Shown here piece after piece: positions 54,668-63,067 of a stretch of 64,000 bases of DNA; positions within the stretch are counted from its first letter, which is position 1; each line of letters starts with the position of its first letter. The translations under genes and the position numbers were made by a program. The DNA is from Enterobacter sp. ENT03 (lineage in GTDB: Bacteria > Pseudomonadota > Gammaproteobacteria > Enterobacterales > Enterobacteriaceae), in assembly GCF_019218745.1 (NCBI RefSeq), contig NZ_JAHUXA010000002.1:186001-250000 (forward strand), written 5' to 3'. The notes under the pieces were generated by a model. The model searched no databases. It saw nothing but the letters and a program-made list of their open reading frames with translations, and had not been told where the DNA came from.

Positions 54668-54828
54668 ATGATCCTCCCTTGTTTTCGTTGTCATTATCAG
54701 TGTAGCTCACAAAATTCGCCTTTGAAGCGGATCGCGGGAAACGCTGTCCTTTATGGACTTTTCCGAAAGCACTGCCGATGCTCATTACTGTAAGGTTGCG
54801 GGGCAGTTGATGATGACGAGGAAAAAAT

Positions 54829-55173
54829 ATGTATTTACGACCCGATGAGGTGGCACGCGTTCTTGAGAAAGCGGGATTTACGATGGATGTCGCGACAAAT
54901 AAAACCTACGGTTACCGTCGCGGTGATGATTATGTGTACGTGAATCGCGAAGCGAGAATGGGGCGTACAGCGTTAATTATTCATCCCACGCTTAAAGAGC
55001 GCAGTTTGTCCCTTGCGGAACCCGCCTCGGAGATCAAAATGTGCGATCACTATCAGCATTTCCCGCTCTATCTCGGCAGCGATGCGCAGGAGCATTACGG
55101 CATTCCCCACGGCTTTAGCTCGCGGATGGCGCTGGAGCGTTTTCTGTCAGGGCTGTTTGGCGAAACGGCTTAA
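54829..55173 (+). CDS. ygaC: YgaC, conserved DUF2002 protein
   Basis: Soluble protein of 114 residues, closely matching E. coli YgaC, a Fur-regulated protein of unknown function. It has no membrane segment or catalytic motif. It starts [17 protein letters not shown] with GAGG upstream, is divergent from ygaM, and convergent with alaE with a hairpin between. Confidence 0.92.
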   Translation: MYLRPDEVARVLEKAGFTMDVATNKTYGYRRGDDYVYVNREARMGRTALIIHPTLKERSLSLAEPASEIKMCDHYQHFPLYLGSDAQEHYGIPHGFSSRMALERFLSGLFGETA

Positions 55174-55179
55174 ATGGGC

Positions 55180-55197
55180 GACAGGCCGGAGCCTGTC
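55180..55197. terminator. hairpin between ygaC and alaE
   Basis: GACAGGC-CGGA-GCCTGTC, a perfect 7-bp stem 6 bp after the ygaC stop and just before the alaE stop on the other strand. Confidence 0.6.
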
Positions 55198-55205
55198 CCC
55201 TGGCA

Positions 55206-55655
55206 TCAGGCTTTCGCCTGGTGGTAACGACTCACTCTGAACAGGCGACGGCAGTAATCAAGGAAGTAGCCGTAGGCCGCACCCATCAGCATCGATACCA
55301 CGATATTTGAGCTCACCGCCGCCACGATCTGGTGCCATTCTGCGCCCACCGTCAGCAAAATCGCCACGTAAACCGGTGACTGAAAGGTCACATAGGCGGC
55401 GATGTCCGCGAGGTTTTTCATCCAGCCTGCCGGGGTATGACGGCGCGCCATGCGCATAATCGCGTCCCGGTACAGGCCATAGGGCCAGGCAATCAGGATA
55501 TTGACCGGGATCGCCACCAGCCGCGATGAGAGCGACTGCTCAAAACTCATGCCCGACAGGAAAATCTCAATCAACATGTTCACCACCGAACAGTAGACCA
55601 CCATGGCAAAGGTGTCGGCTACGGCGTGACGCAGGCGAGACTGCGGAGAGAACAT
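55206..55655 (-). CDS. alaE: AlaE, L-alanine exporter
   Basis: Inner-membrane exporter (149 aa, E. coli length) with four hydrophobic segments, including a GxxxG-like region [12 protein letters not shown] near the C-terminus used for dimer contacts. It exports L-alanine when dipeptides raise its level. In E. coli stpA lies next; here 277 bp of AT-rich DNA without a gene follows upstream. Confidence 0.94.
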   Translation of the reverse strand: MFSPQSRLRHAVADTFAMVVYCSVVNMLIEIFLSGMSFEQSLSSRLVAIPVNILIAWPYGLYRDAIMRMARRHTPAGWMKNLADIAAYVTFQSPVYVAILLTVGAEWHQIVAAVSSNIVVSMLMGAAYGYFLDYCRRLFRVSRYHQAKA

Positions 55656-55932
55656 GTTAACGCTCCTGTGAGGAAATAATATCGGGTTATTCGCCGGCTT
55701 AACCAGCGTAAAGAAGGGTGTTATTTAATGTGGATAGAGTATATCGCTACCTGAAAACACACAATTAGCGATTAATTTTTATTTAACGCGCTTTTGTTAA
55801 TAAAATACTCTGTGGACGGGCGATTTTTTCGCGCTGCGTTATTTTGCGCGGGGGGAGGGGTAAATCATTTTATAATCAATGGGTTGTATAAAAGGCGGTG
55901 AGCAGACTCACCGCATGCTGAAAAGACGCGAA

Positions 55933-56112
55933 TTAGCAGACGCCAAAATCCCCGTCTTCTTTATACGGCGTGACGTCCACCGCTTTCAGCGTGAACTTTT
56001 CACCCTGTTCATCGCTAACGCGAACGGCGACGATTTGATCGTCGTTGACTTCAATAACTTTCAGTTTGGGGCCGCCCATACGCGGTTGCACCAGATCGCC
56101 TGCTGAAAACAT
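55933..56112 (-). CDS. Small DUF2158 (YodC-like) protein
   Basis: A 59-residue ORF, MFSAGDLVQPRMGGPKLKVIEV..., ending DGDFGVC, preceded by AAGGAG. The N-terminal GDLVQPRMGGPKLKV pattern is that of DUF2158/YodC-type small proteins. The function is unknown. It is divergent from yqaE. In E. coli the related yodC lies near dcm and yedQ, at another place; here a Dcm-like gene and a diguanylate cyclase also lie nearby. Confidence 0.8.
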   Translation of the reverse strand: MFSAGDLVQPRMGGPKLKVIEVNDDQIVAVRVSDEQGEKFTLKAVDVTPYKEDGDFGVC

Positions 56113-56258
56113 AATTGCACTCCTTTATTAAAAGCATGACTGCGTAAAGCAGAGTAAAAGCATAAGTCGAAACTGGCGATACCTGCCACAATGACTACGC
56201 TTAAAGAGAAATTGTCTTTTTTTACAATAGCCTGGATTTTGCTTGCAAGGGAGTCGTT

Positions 56259-56417
56259 ATGGGTTTGTGGCGTATAATTATTACCATCATTCTTCCGCCA
56301 TTGGGCGTATTACTGGGGAAAGGCTTAGGCTGGGCCTTCATTCTGAACATTATCCTGACGCTGCTGGGTTATATCCCCGGTCTTATTCACGCGTTTTGGG
56401 TGCAGTCACGTAACTAA
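56259..56417 (+). CDS. yqaE: YqaE, Pmp3-family membrane peptide
   Basis: A 52-residue protein with two hydrophobic segments (about 5-24 and 26-47) and the conserved PPLGVLLGKGLGWAFILNIILTLLGYIPG core of the Pmp3/UPF0057 family, linked to membrane potential and stress in bacteria and yeast. AAGGGAG lies upstream of the ATG. In E. coli kbp (ygaU) follows; here a chemoreceptor gene follows on the other strand. Confidence 0.94.
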   Translation: MGLWRIIITIILPPLGVLLGKGLGWAFILNIILTLLGYIPGLIHAFWVQSRN

Positions 56418-56437
56418 GCTTTCTAAGCTTTCTTTCC

Positions 56438-56461
56438 GGCGGGCAGGGCGTCCTGCCCGCC
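56438..56461. terminator. hairpin between yqaE and the chemoreceptor gene
   Basis: GGCGGGCAGG-GCGT-CCTGCCCGCC, a perfect 10-bp stem between convergent genes. Confidence 0.7.
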
Positions 56462-56476
56462 AGTCTTACTTACCGC

Positions 56477-58129
56477 TTAAAACGTTTCCCAGTTCGCATC
56501 ACCGGCGGTCGCCACCGCCGGGCGCAGCGTAGTTTTCGCTTTTGCCGCTGTGGTAACCGGGCGACGCAGCGTGTCGTTCACCTGAAACACGGCAACAGCC
56601 TGACGCAGTTGATCGGCCTGCTCTTCGAGCGCCGCTGCGGCGGTGGCGGATTCCTGCACCAGCGCGGCGTTCTGCTGCGTAACGCTGTCCATCTGCGATA
56701 CCGCCAGGCTCACCTGCTCAATGCCGCGGCTCTGCTCATCCGACGCCGAAGCGATCTCGCCCATAATATCGGTCACGCGCGTGACGGCATTAACGATCTC
56801 TTTCATCGTTTCCCCCGCTTCGGCGACCTGTGACGAGCCGGTATCCACGCGGCTGACGGATTTCTCGATCAGCGCTTTGATCTCTTTCGCGGCGCTGGCG
56901 CTGCGACTGGCCAGCGTACGCACTTCACCCGCCACTACCGCAAATCCGCGACCCTGTTCCCCGGCTCGTGCCGCTTCTACCGCCGCATTAAGGGCGAGGA
57001 TATTGGTCTGGAAGGCGATACCGTCAATCACGCTGGTGATCTGCACGATCTGCTGCGAACTGTCGGCAATATCATTCATGGTGCGCACCACGTTGGTGAC
57101 CACCTGACCACCGCGATCCGCGGTTTCCGAAGCCGTGCGCGCCAGCTGAGCGGCCTGACGGGCGTTATCGGTGTTCTGTTTCACCGTCGCCGTCAGCTGC
57201 TCCATGCTGGCTGCGGTTTCTTCCAGCGACGCCGCCTGCTGCTCGGTACGCGCGGAGAGATCGTTATTCCCGGAGGAGATCTCTCCCGCGCCGGTGTAGA
57301 TCGAGTCGGAACTGCTGCGCACCGCGCTGACGGTGGACACCAGCGACTGCTGCATCTCATGCAGACCACTGGCTAACTGGCTCATTTCGTTGCGCCCGTC
57401 AGCGTCGATCTGACGGGTCAGATCGCCCCCGGCGATAGCGCGAATATGCGCCAGCATGCCCTGTAACGGTTTGAGCAGCATGTGTTGCAGCCCCAGCCAG
57501 ATCACGACAAATACCGCGATCATCACCAGCAAAATGGTGCCCAGCGTCCACTGCATCTGGCTAAAGCTGTGCTGATTCTGCGCGGCGGCGGCTTTCAGCA
57601 GGCCATTATTTTCTGTACGCCACTGGGCGTAGCTCGCTTCCATCTCATCCTGCGCCTGCTGCGCATCCAGATTGCCGTACGCTTCGTAATTATTGGCTTT
57701 CAGATACTGGATCGACATCTGCAACACATCGTGCATCTGACGCCAGTTTTTCTCCATCTGGGCGGCAACCGCGCCATTCTGCCCGCCGATACGTTCAGTG
57801 CTTTTATAGCTGTTGAAATAACCTTCTGATTTGCTGAGTGAATCGCCTGCCGTGGTCAGCAATTTATCGATGGCCGCCAGTGAGGCGGGATCGCGCTGAT
57901 TTTTCAGAAAACGGATCGCAACGCGGGTCACAGTGACGCGGGTTTTGACGAGGGTGTTCACACTGTCGCTAAGATTTTCCTGCTGCGCGTTCAGTACGCC
58001 ATATTGTTGAAAGTTGCTGCGATCGTTATCAACCGCAGAATAGAACAACCCACCCGTCACCACCTGCAGGATGCAGAAAATGGAAAGCGCGAGGATGATG
58101 CCGGTGATGACCTTAATATTTTTAAGCAT
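56477..58129 (-). CDS. Methyl-accepting chemotaxis protein, Tsr-like
   Basis: Transmembrane chemoreceptor of 550 residues. Order: membrane helix 1 (about 8-31), periplasmic four-helix domain (about 32-190), membrane helix 2 (about 192-214), HAMP, and the signalling hairpin with the highly conserved EQGRGFAVVAGEVRTLASRSASAAKEI tip. The C-terminal NWETF is the CheR/CheB tether of high-abundance receptors. The periplasmic domain keeps the Tsr-type Arg of TRVTVTR-AIR but not the Tsr PTQ region, so the ligand may not be serine. A sigma-28 promoter lies upstream. Confidence in the class is high; in the ligand, low. Confidence 0.95.
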   Translation of the reverse strand: MLKNIKVITGIILALSIFCILQVVTGGLFYSAVDNDRSNFQQYGVLNAQQENLSDSVNTLVKTRVTVTRVAIRFLKNQRDPASLAAIDKLLTTAGDSLSKSEGYFNSYKSTERIGGQNGAVAAQMEKNWRQMHDVLQMSIQYLKANNYEAYGNLDAQQAQDEMEASYAQWRTENNGLLKAAAAQNQHSFSQMQWTLGTILLVMIAVFVVIWLGLQHMLLKPLQGMLAHIRAIAGGDLTRQIDADGRNEMSQLASGLHEMQQSLVSTVSAVRSSSDSIYTGAGEISSGNNDLSARTEQQAASLEETAASMEQLTATVKQNTDNARQAAQLARTASETADRGGQVVTNVVRTMNDIADSSQQIVQITSVIDGIAFQTNILALNAAVEAARAGEQGRGFAVVAGEVRTLASRSASAAKEIKALIEKSVSRVDTGSSQVAEAGETMKEIVNAVTRVTDIMGEIASASDEQSRGIEQVSLAVSQMDSVTQQNAALVQESATAAAALEEQADQLRQAVAVFQVNDTLRRPVTTAAKAKTTLRPAVATAGDANWETF

Positions 58130-58166
58130 GACAGCCGTCCGTTAATGATCCGCAAATGCATAAAGG

Positions 58167-58193
58167 TTATCGACGGCGGCAGGGGGATCTTTA
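58167..58193 (-). promoter_or_regulatory. sigma-28 (FliA) promoter of the chemoreceptor
   Basis: On the minus strand TAAAGATC (58193-58186), an 11-bp spacer and GTCGATAA (58174-58167) match TAAA(G)-N15-GCCGATAA with one change in the -10. It lies about 38 bp before the ATG. Confidence 0.85.
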
Positions 58194-58254
58194 TGAACAT
58201 TTGGTTAACATGTGCATAAAATGTAGCCCCGGTAGTGTTTTCCGGGGCGGGGGA

Positions 58255-59673
58255 TCACTGGCCCGTATTGCGCAGATCAACGGCGCGGGCGATATACGGC
58301 TCCAGCAGACGGGCCACCGCGGCGAACACCGGCACGACCACGGAATTACCGAACTGGCGGTAGGCCTGGGTATCAGATACCGGAATACGGAACGGGCGTC
58401 CGCCGGGGGTTTCAAAGCCCATCAGCCGTGCGCACTCCACCGGCGTCAACCGACGAGGACGCCGCGCCTGATTCGCCGGATCGGCAAACGCGGTTTCACC
58501 CAGCGCCTGATCCCAGCCGCGATCGACGAGGATCTCCGATCCATCTTTGTGATAGCGCGCGGACAACGTACGGGTGACCACCTCCGGGCGCGTGGGATCC
58601 ACCAGCCCGAAGCCAAAACCGTTGCCTTTCGCCTGATGTTTTTTGGCGTAACGGTAAAGAAAATCCCACAGCTTTTCCGACAGCACATATTTGCTGTCCA
58701 CCACCGGATCCAGCAGCTCGCCGAAGGTCGGCCGCTGCGCCGGATAAAAGCGTTTGATGTCGCGCAGGGTAAAACCGCTGTGAATGTTCAGGTCGCGGCG
58801 AAAACCCACCAGCACAATGCGCTCGCGGTGCTGGGGTAAAAAATGCTTACCGTCGATGATTTTCGGATCATCTTTGCCACTCATCGCGGCATCCGCCACG
58901 TCGTAGCCCAGCTCGTCCAGCGTTTGCATGATCACGCTGAAGGTTTTGCCCTTATCGTGGCTCTTCAGGTTTTTGACGTTTTCGAGGACAAAAATCGCTG
59001 GCTGCTTGGCTTTGATGATGCGCGCCACGTCAAAGAACAGCGTGCCCTGCGCCTCGCACTCAAAACCGTGGGCGCGGCCCAGCGCGTTCTTCTTGCTGAC
59101 GCCCGCGAGGCTGAACGGCTGGCAGGGAAAACCGGCGAGCAGAACATCATGATCGGGGATGGTGCAGTCAATATGCGCGTAGGCCTGCGCCTCGGTGACG
59201 TCCGGCTTATCGCTTAAGGTCACTTCCCGGATGTCGCTGTTAAAGGTGTGCGCCGCCTCGTCGTTATACCAGTTGGCTTTGTAAGTGCGCACCGCGTTTT
59301 TGTTCCACTCGCTGGTGAACACGCACTGGCCGCCGATGGCGTCAAAACCCTGTCTGATGCCGCCGATCCCGGCGAATAAATCGATAAAACGGAACGCATA
59401 GTCGGGGTGATGGGCGGGGGGGGAAGGCAACATTTTACGCAGCAACGCTTCTTCACTGCTGGTCAGGGATTTGGGGGCGCATTTGCCGTTCACCCAGCGG
59501 TTGAGGGTTTCCCGGCTCCAGTCATTTTTGCCGAGCTTACGCAGCTGCTCGGCCACATATTTTTGTCCGTAGATCGCCAGCACGCTGTCCAGCAGCGCTC
59601 TGTCACGCGCCTGCTGATCCTGCTCTTCTGCCTGCGCCAGCAGATCCTGAGCAATGACATCAAATTCCGACAT
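58255..59673 (-). CDS. dcm: Dcm-type DNA (cytosine-5) methyltransferase
   Basis: C5-cytosine methylase of 472 residues, the length of E. coli Dcm and similar over the whole catalytic part, so CCWGG is the likely target. Motifs in order: [15 protein letters not shown] (I), [13 protein letters not shown] with catalytic Cys (IV), [10 protein letters not shown] (VI), [11 protein letters not shown] (VIII) and [10 protein letters not shown] (X). Residues 1-85 form the variable N-terminal domain and are less similar. Start MSEFDVIAQ with AAGGAGA upstream. No vsr repair gene follows, unlike in E. coli. Confidence 0.92.
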   Translation of the reverse strand: MSEFDVIAQDLLAQAEEQDQQARDRALLDSVLAIYGQKYVAEQLRKLGKNDWSRETLNRWVNGKCAPKSLTSSEEALLRKMLPSPPAHHPDYAFRFIDLFAGIGGIRQGFDAIGGQCVFTSEWNKNAVRTYKANWYNDEAAHTFNSDIREVTLSDKPDVTEAQAYAHIDCTIPDHDVLLAGFPCQPFSLAGVSKKNALGRAHGFECEAQGTLFFDVARIIKAKQPAIFVLENVKNLKSHDKGKTFSVIMQTLDELGYDVADAAMSGKDDPKIIDGKHFLPQHRERIVLVGFRRDLNIHSGFTLRDIKRFYPAQRPTFGELLDPVVDSKYVLSEKLWDFLYRYAKKHQAKGNGFGFGLVDPTRPEVVTRTLSARYHKDGSEILVDRGWDQALGETAFADPANQARRPRRLTPVECARLMGFETPGGRPFRIPVSDTQAYRQFGNSVVVPVFAAVARLLEPYIARAVDLRNTGQ

Positions 59674-59806
59674 AGCATCTCCTTGGTTTAATGCGTGAAA
59701 ATATATCACTCATTTGACCCAGCGCCTCATTTCATTTGTCCCGCGCTGCTTTTTTTGCCATTGCTATACTCTGATTTCACCCCTCTGGTGGCCTTAAGGG
59801 TACTTT

Positions 59807-61597
59807 GTGCGTATTGCAACTATTACCAATGTCGCCTATGTCGCGACGGTTATTCTGACGCTCGCCTCCGGCGTGGCCTTGTTTATGGCGTCCAGCGCCG
59901 ACCGCGCGGAGCGTAACGCCGTAGAGCAGCGCTATGTGCTGGATAAACTTACCGAAGAGATTGAAACCGAAGCGTTCGTGTTAAGCGAACTGACGCGCTC
60001 GATCGTCATCACGCCGAATGCTGACGAGATCCAGCAATTAAAAGTCGGATTTAAAACAGAGCGGTCGCTGGAAAAGCATCTGGTGGCGGTGAAAGATGCC
60101 GGTGCTTCGCCGGATGAACTGCTGCTGTTGCGCGATGCGCTGGTGGTGATGAAAGAACTGGAAGATGAACAGCAGGCGGCGCTGGGGGCCGTTGAGCGCG
60201 GGGTGGCCGCTGAAGGGATGAAGATCGTGTTCAGCGCGGATTACGAGCAGCAGCTCGATCAGGCGCAGTACCGTTTCGATCACTTCCGGCAACTGCTCGA
60301 TCAGCGGGCGCAGGTGGCGATCGGTGAAGCCACTAAAAAATCCCAGTGGCTGCGATCCCTGTCAGAAATCATGGTTGCGCTGACTGCACTGCTGTTCCTG
60401 TTTGTGCTCGGCTTTATCATCAAGCACCGTATTCTGCGTCCGGTGGTGACGCTCAGTGATGTGGTTAACCGGCTGGCTTCGCAGGATTACGATGTCGAAA
60501 CACCGGTGCTGGCGCAGGTGGACGAAATCGGCGACATGGCGCAGGCGATCCGTATCTTCCGCGAGAATGGTCTGATCCGCCAGCGGCTGGAGCGCGAGCG
60601 CGACGCCGACTGGGTGACGCGCAATCTGCTGGCCCGCATGACGCAGCGGCTCCAGGGCTGTGATACCCGGGACAGCATTCTGAAAGTGGTCGCGCTGTTC
60701 GTACCGCAAATCATCCCGGAGATGAGCGGGCGGCTGTATATGCTGGACCGGCGCGCGAACCGTATGGTCTGCATGTCGAGCTGGCTGTCGCCCTCCGGTG
60801 ACGACACGCCCTTTACACCGGATCACTGCTGGGCGCTCAAACGCGGGCAGCTTCACAGCCCGGCGCGGGATACGGTGGATGTGCCCTGCGAACACCTGGC
60901 CCCCGACATCGCCGGCAAGGCAATCTGTGTACCGCTGATCGCGCAAAACACGATCATCGGTTTGCTGACTTTCGAAAACCATGCGCCGGAGAAAGAGCCG
61001 CCTTACACCTATCTTGAACTGATCGCCGAAACCCTGGCGCTGTCGCTGGCTAACCAGAAGCTGCGCGACACGTTGACCGAGCGGGCGATGTACGACTCCC
61101 TCACCGGGCTGCACAATCGTTACCATCTGGAAGAAACCCTGCGTACGCTGCTTGGCCGTGCGGAAGCGAAAAAAAGCATGCTCAGTTGCCTGATGCTCGA
61201 CATCGATCACTTTAAACGCCTCAATGACACCTACGGGCACGAAGCGGGCGATCAGGTGCTGCGGGAAACGGCGCGGGTGATCCAGCATGCGTTAAACGAG
61301 CGCGGCATGGCGTTTCGCTATGGCGGGGAAGAGTTTCTGGTGATCCTGCCGGAAATGAACGAAGCCCAGGCGCAAACCGTCGCCAGCCGACTGCTGATGG
61401 CCATCTCATCACAGTCGCTCGTCTATGAGGCGCAGGAAATTGGCCCGGTGGCGGTTTCTATCGGTATCGCCACCTGGCCGGTACACGCCCGCGCCGACAA
61501 TCTTATCCGTACCGCCGACCTGGCGCTCTATCTGGCAAAAGAGCGCGGGCGCGGGCAAATTGTGATGGCGAAAAGTCTGGCGAAAGAAGGGGAATGA
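59807..61597 (+). CDS. Membrane-bound diguanylate cyclase with HAMP, GAF and GGDEF domains
   Basis: Predicted c-di-GMP synthase of 596 residues. Order: membrane helix (about 8-29), periplasmic helical sensor (30-185), second helix (about 189-210), HAMP (211-262), GAF (about 285-425) and GGDEF (about 435-590). The active-site signature is GGEEF at 506-510, a functional variant. The residues where the inhibitory RxxD site should be read NERG, so product inhibition at this site is unlikely. GTG start with AAGG upstream. It is transcribed away from dcm. Sensed signal unknown. Confidence 0.92.
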   Translation: MRIATITNVAYVATVILTLASGVALFMASSADRAERNAVEQRYVLDKLTEEIETEAFVLSELTRSIVITPNADEIQQLKVGFKTERSLEKHLVAVKDAGASPDELLLLRDALVVMKELEDEQQAALGAVERGVAAEGMKIVFSADYEQQLDQAQYRFDHFRQLLDQRAQVAIGEATKKSQWLRSLSEIMVALTALLFLFVLGFIIKHRILRPVVTLSDVVNRLASQDYDVETPVLAQVDEIGDMAQAIRIFRENGLIRQRLERERDADWVTRNLLARMTQRLQGCDTRDSILKVVALFVPQIIPEMSGRLYMLDRRANRMVCMSSWLSPSGDDTPFTPDHCWALKRGQLHSPARDTVDVPCEHLAPDIAGKAICVPLIAQNTIIGLLTFENHAPEKEPPYTYLELIAETLALSLANQKLRDTLTERAMYDSLTGLHNRYHLEETLRTLLGRAEAKKSMLSCLMLDIDHFKRLNDTYGHEAGDQVLRETARVIQHALNERGMAFRYGGEEFLVILPEMNEAQAQTVASRLLMAISSQSLVYEAQEIGPVAVSIGIATWPVHARADNLIRTADLALYLAKERGRGQIVMAKSLAKEGE

Positions 61598-61790
61598 GGG
61601 CAGAGATGCAAACGAGGCTTGCATGCGCAGAATTAGCGCGTGTTCTGTCATGCAGATGGAGGAAACTAGATAGGGGTAAAATTTGTAATTAATTTGCACC
61701 TTTTTGCCTGGCTGGAGTAAAATTAACCATCCGGAGTGACTGTCCCGGATAGTGAACCAGGCACCCACATGACCTGTCAGGAGCAATTAA

Positions 61791-62066
61791 ATGAAATCAA
61801 CGCAAACCATGTCCCAGAAATCAGCCCGCGAAAGTCTGGGTAATCCAGATCTTTTCCACGGCGGGGTCTACATCACTCGCAATGGGGTCGCTGAACTGTT
61901 CATTCAGACAGCGGCAGAGCGCGAAGCGGAACTGGCTCAGATTGAGCAGGAACGTCAGGTGAAAGCACTGGGAAAAATCATTACACGAGCGAAGCTGGAC
62001 ATCGCACAGGGCAGACATTCGACTCCAGAAGAAGTCCTTCGACGGATGAGGGCGGCAGATGAATAA
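61791..62066 (+). CDS. Phd/YefM-like antitoxin
   Basis: Protein of 91 residues. The N-terminal half (MSQKSARESLGN...GGVYITRNGVAELFIQTA) resembles the DNA-binding fold of Phd/YefM antitoxins, and the charged C-terminal half (from about 45, ending TPEEVLRRMRAADE) is the type that wraps a toxin. AGGAG precedes the ATG. The next gene starts 17 bp later and looks like a ParE/RelE toxin. A promoter TTGCAC-N18-TAAAAT is possible at 61694-61723. Assignment is by pattern only. Confidence 0.6.
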   Translation: MKSTQTMSQKSARESLGNPDLFHGGVYITRNGVAELFIQTAAEREAELAQIEQERQVKALGKIITRAKLDIAQGRHSTPEEVLRRMRAADE

Positions 62067-62083
62067 CAAAAGGAAAAGCAGTA

Positions 62084-62446
62084 ATGAAAAAGTCTGTAAT
62101 TTTGGCCGAAACGGCCGTCATAGCACTGGAAGAAATCAAGCATTTTAAACGCAGTGCAATGCTCCGGCAGGGGCACAGCTATGAATATTGCTCGGAGCAG
62201 GCCCAGATGTTTATCGAAACTCTGGTGGGCCGTTCGATCAGCAGCATAGCGGATGGCCTTGTAACCTGGGGTTTCGATGTGGATCTGGCTAATATCGGTA
62301 TCCCGGTTAAGAAATACTTTGATAAAGAAACGGACTATCTATGTTTTTTTGATGACAGCGGGCCTCAAATAGCGGTCCTTTATTACACCAGCCCCAGACA
62401 AGATTACGTCAATGCGTTGTACAGGCTTACGACGATCTATCAGTAA
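62084..62446 (+). CDS. ParE/RelE-like toxin
   Basis: Protein of 120 residues. It begins KKSVILAETAVIALEEIKHF, like the first strand and helix of the ParE/RelE fold, and ends LCFFDDSGPQIAVLYYTSPRQDYVNALYRL, like the last strands that end in a hydrophobic beta-hairpin. The middle (about 35-85) is longer than in most relatives. It lies 17 bp after the antitoxin-like gene with an AAAGG ribosome site. Whether it hits gyrase or ribosomes cannot be told. A GC hairpin GGGGAA-TTGC-TTCCCC (62473-62488) follows. Confidence 0.6.
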   Translation: MKKSVILAETAVIALEEIKHFKRSAMLRQGHSYEYCSEQAQMFIETLVGRSISSIADGLVTWGFDVDLANIGIPVKKYFDKETDYLCFFDDSGPQIAVLYYTSPRQDYVNALYRLTTIYQ

Positions 62447-62538
62447 CAAAAAGCAATCCTCTCGGCGGTTGCGGGGAATTGCTTCCCCTTCTTTCCTTCC
62501 CCTTTCCGCCAGAAACCTATTACCATGGATTGCTGGTA

Positions 62539-62703
62539 TCAATGATTTCTGACATTTTCGCTATATTTTAACGTCTTGCTTTTGAAAGAGTTTTCCGCAA
62601 CAAAGTCGATGTATTCAGAAGCCTGGCTACCCAGCATCTTCAAATATTCACTGGCGAGCGAAGCGTCTGCGTAACGGAGGCCTGACTGAAAGCTTAGGTA
62701 CAT
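62539..62703 (-). CDS. Small ORF coupled to the lipoprotein gene, unknown
   Basis: A possible 54-residue protein, MYLSFQSGLRYADAS...ending YSENVRNH. Its ATG overlaps the lipoprotein stop (ATGTACCTAA), so it could be translated by coupling, but the ribosome site is weak. It is mostly hydrophilic with no recognised motif. It might be a real small immunity-type gene, or the remnant of a longer gene. I cannot assign a function. Confidence 0.3.
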   Translation of the reverse strand: MYLSFQSGLRYADASLASEYLKMLGSQASEYIDFVAENSFKSKTLKYSENVRNH

Positions 62704-63056
62704 TTTCCGGTGGGCGCTTTCAGTGGTCCACACTCTGCAAAACCATAAACTTGATAGCCCTTGCCTTTCATACAGCTCAACACCTGATTGCGCCGGGCAT
62801 TGAACTGTTCAGACGTTTCACCCGCATACGAACCGTTCAGGCTCCAGTGCGGATCGTCCAGATCCGCTTTCGGGTTAACGCCGCAGGCATACAGATCGGT
62901 TTTACGCTGCCAGGCGTTGGTGCGCCCGGCAGCGTCAGGTTTCTGGAACAATTTTATCCACGGCACGTAGTCGTAGTTAGAAGCGTCCATATCCGCCACG
63001 ACGCAGCCGGTCAATCCGAAAAAACAGGCCATAACGACTGCGCGATGTCCCCTCAT
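62694..63056 (-). CDS. Predicted lipoprotein following a CdiA/FHA-like gene
   Basis: Protein of 120 residues with a lipoprotein signal: MRGHRAVVMACFFGLTGC, with Cys18 as the acylated residue and Val at +2. The mature part has five cysteines after Cys18 (two of them in YACGVNP and VLSCMKG), which may form disulfides in the envelope. The start lies 11 nt after the haemagglutinin stop, with AAGGA overlapping that stop, so the two are co-translated. No family name is recognised. Its place suggests a role with the exoprotein, such as accessory or immunity function. Confidence 0.72.
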   Translation of the reverse strand: MRGHRAVVMACFFGLTGCVVADMDASNYDYVPWIKLFQKPDAAGRTNAWQRKTDLYACGVNPKADLDDPHWSLNGSYAGETSEQFNARRNQVLSCMKGKGYQVYGFAECGPLKAPTGKCT

Positions 63057-63067
63057 TCAACACATCC

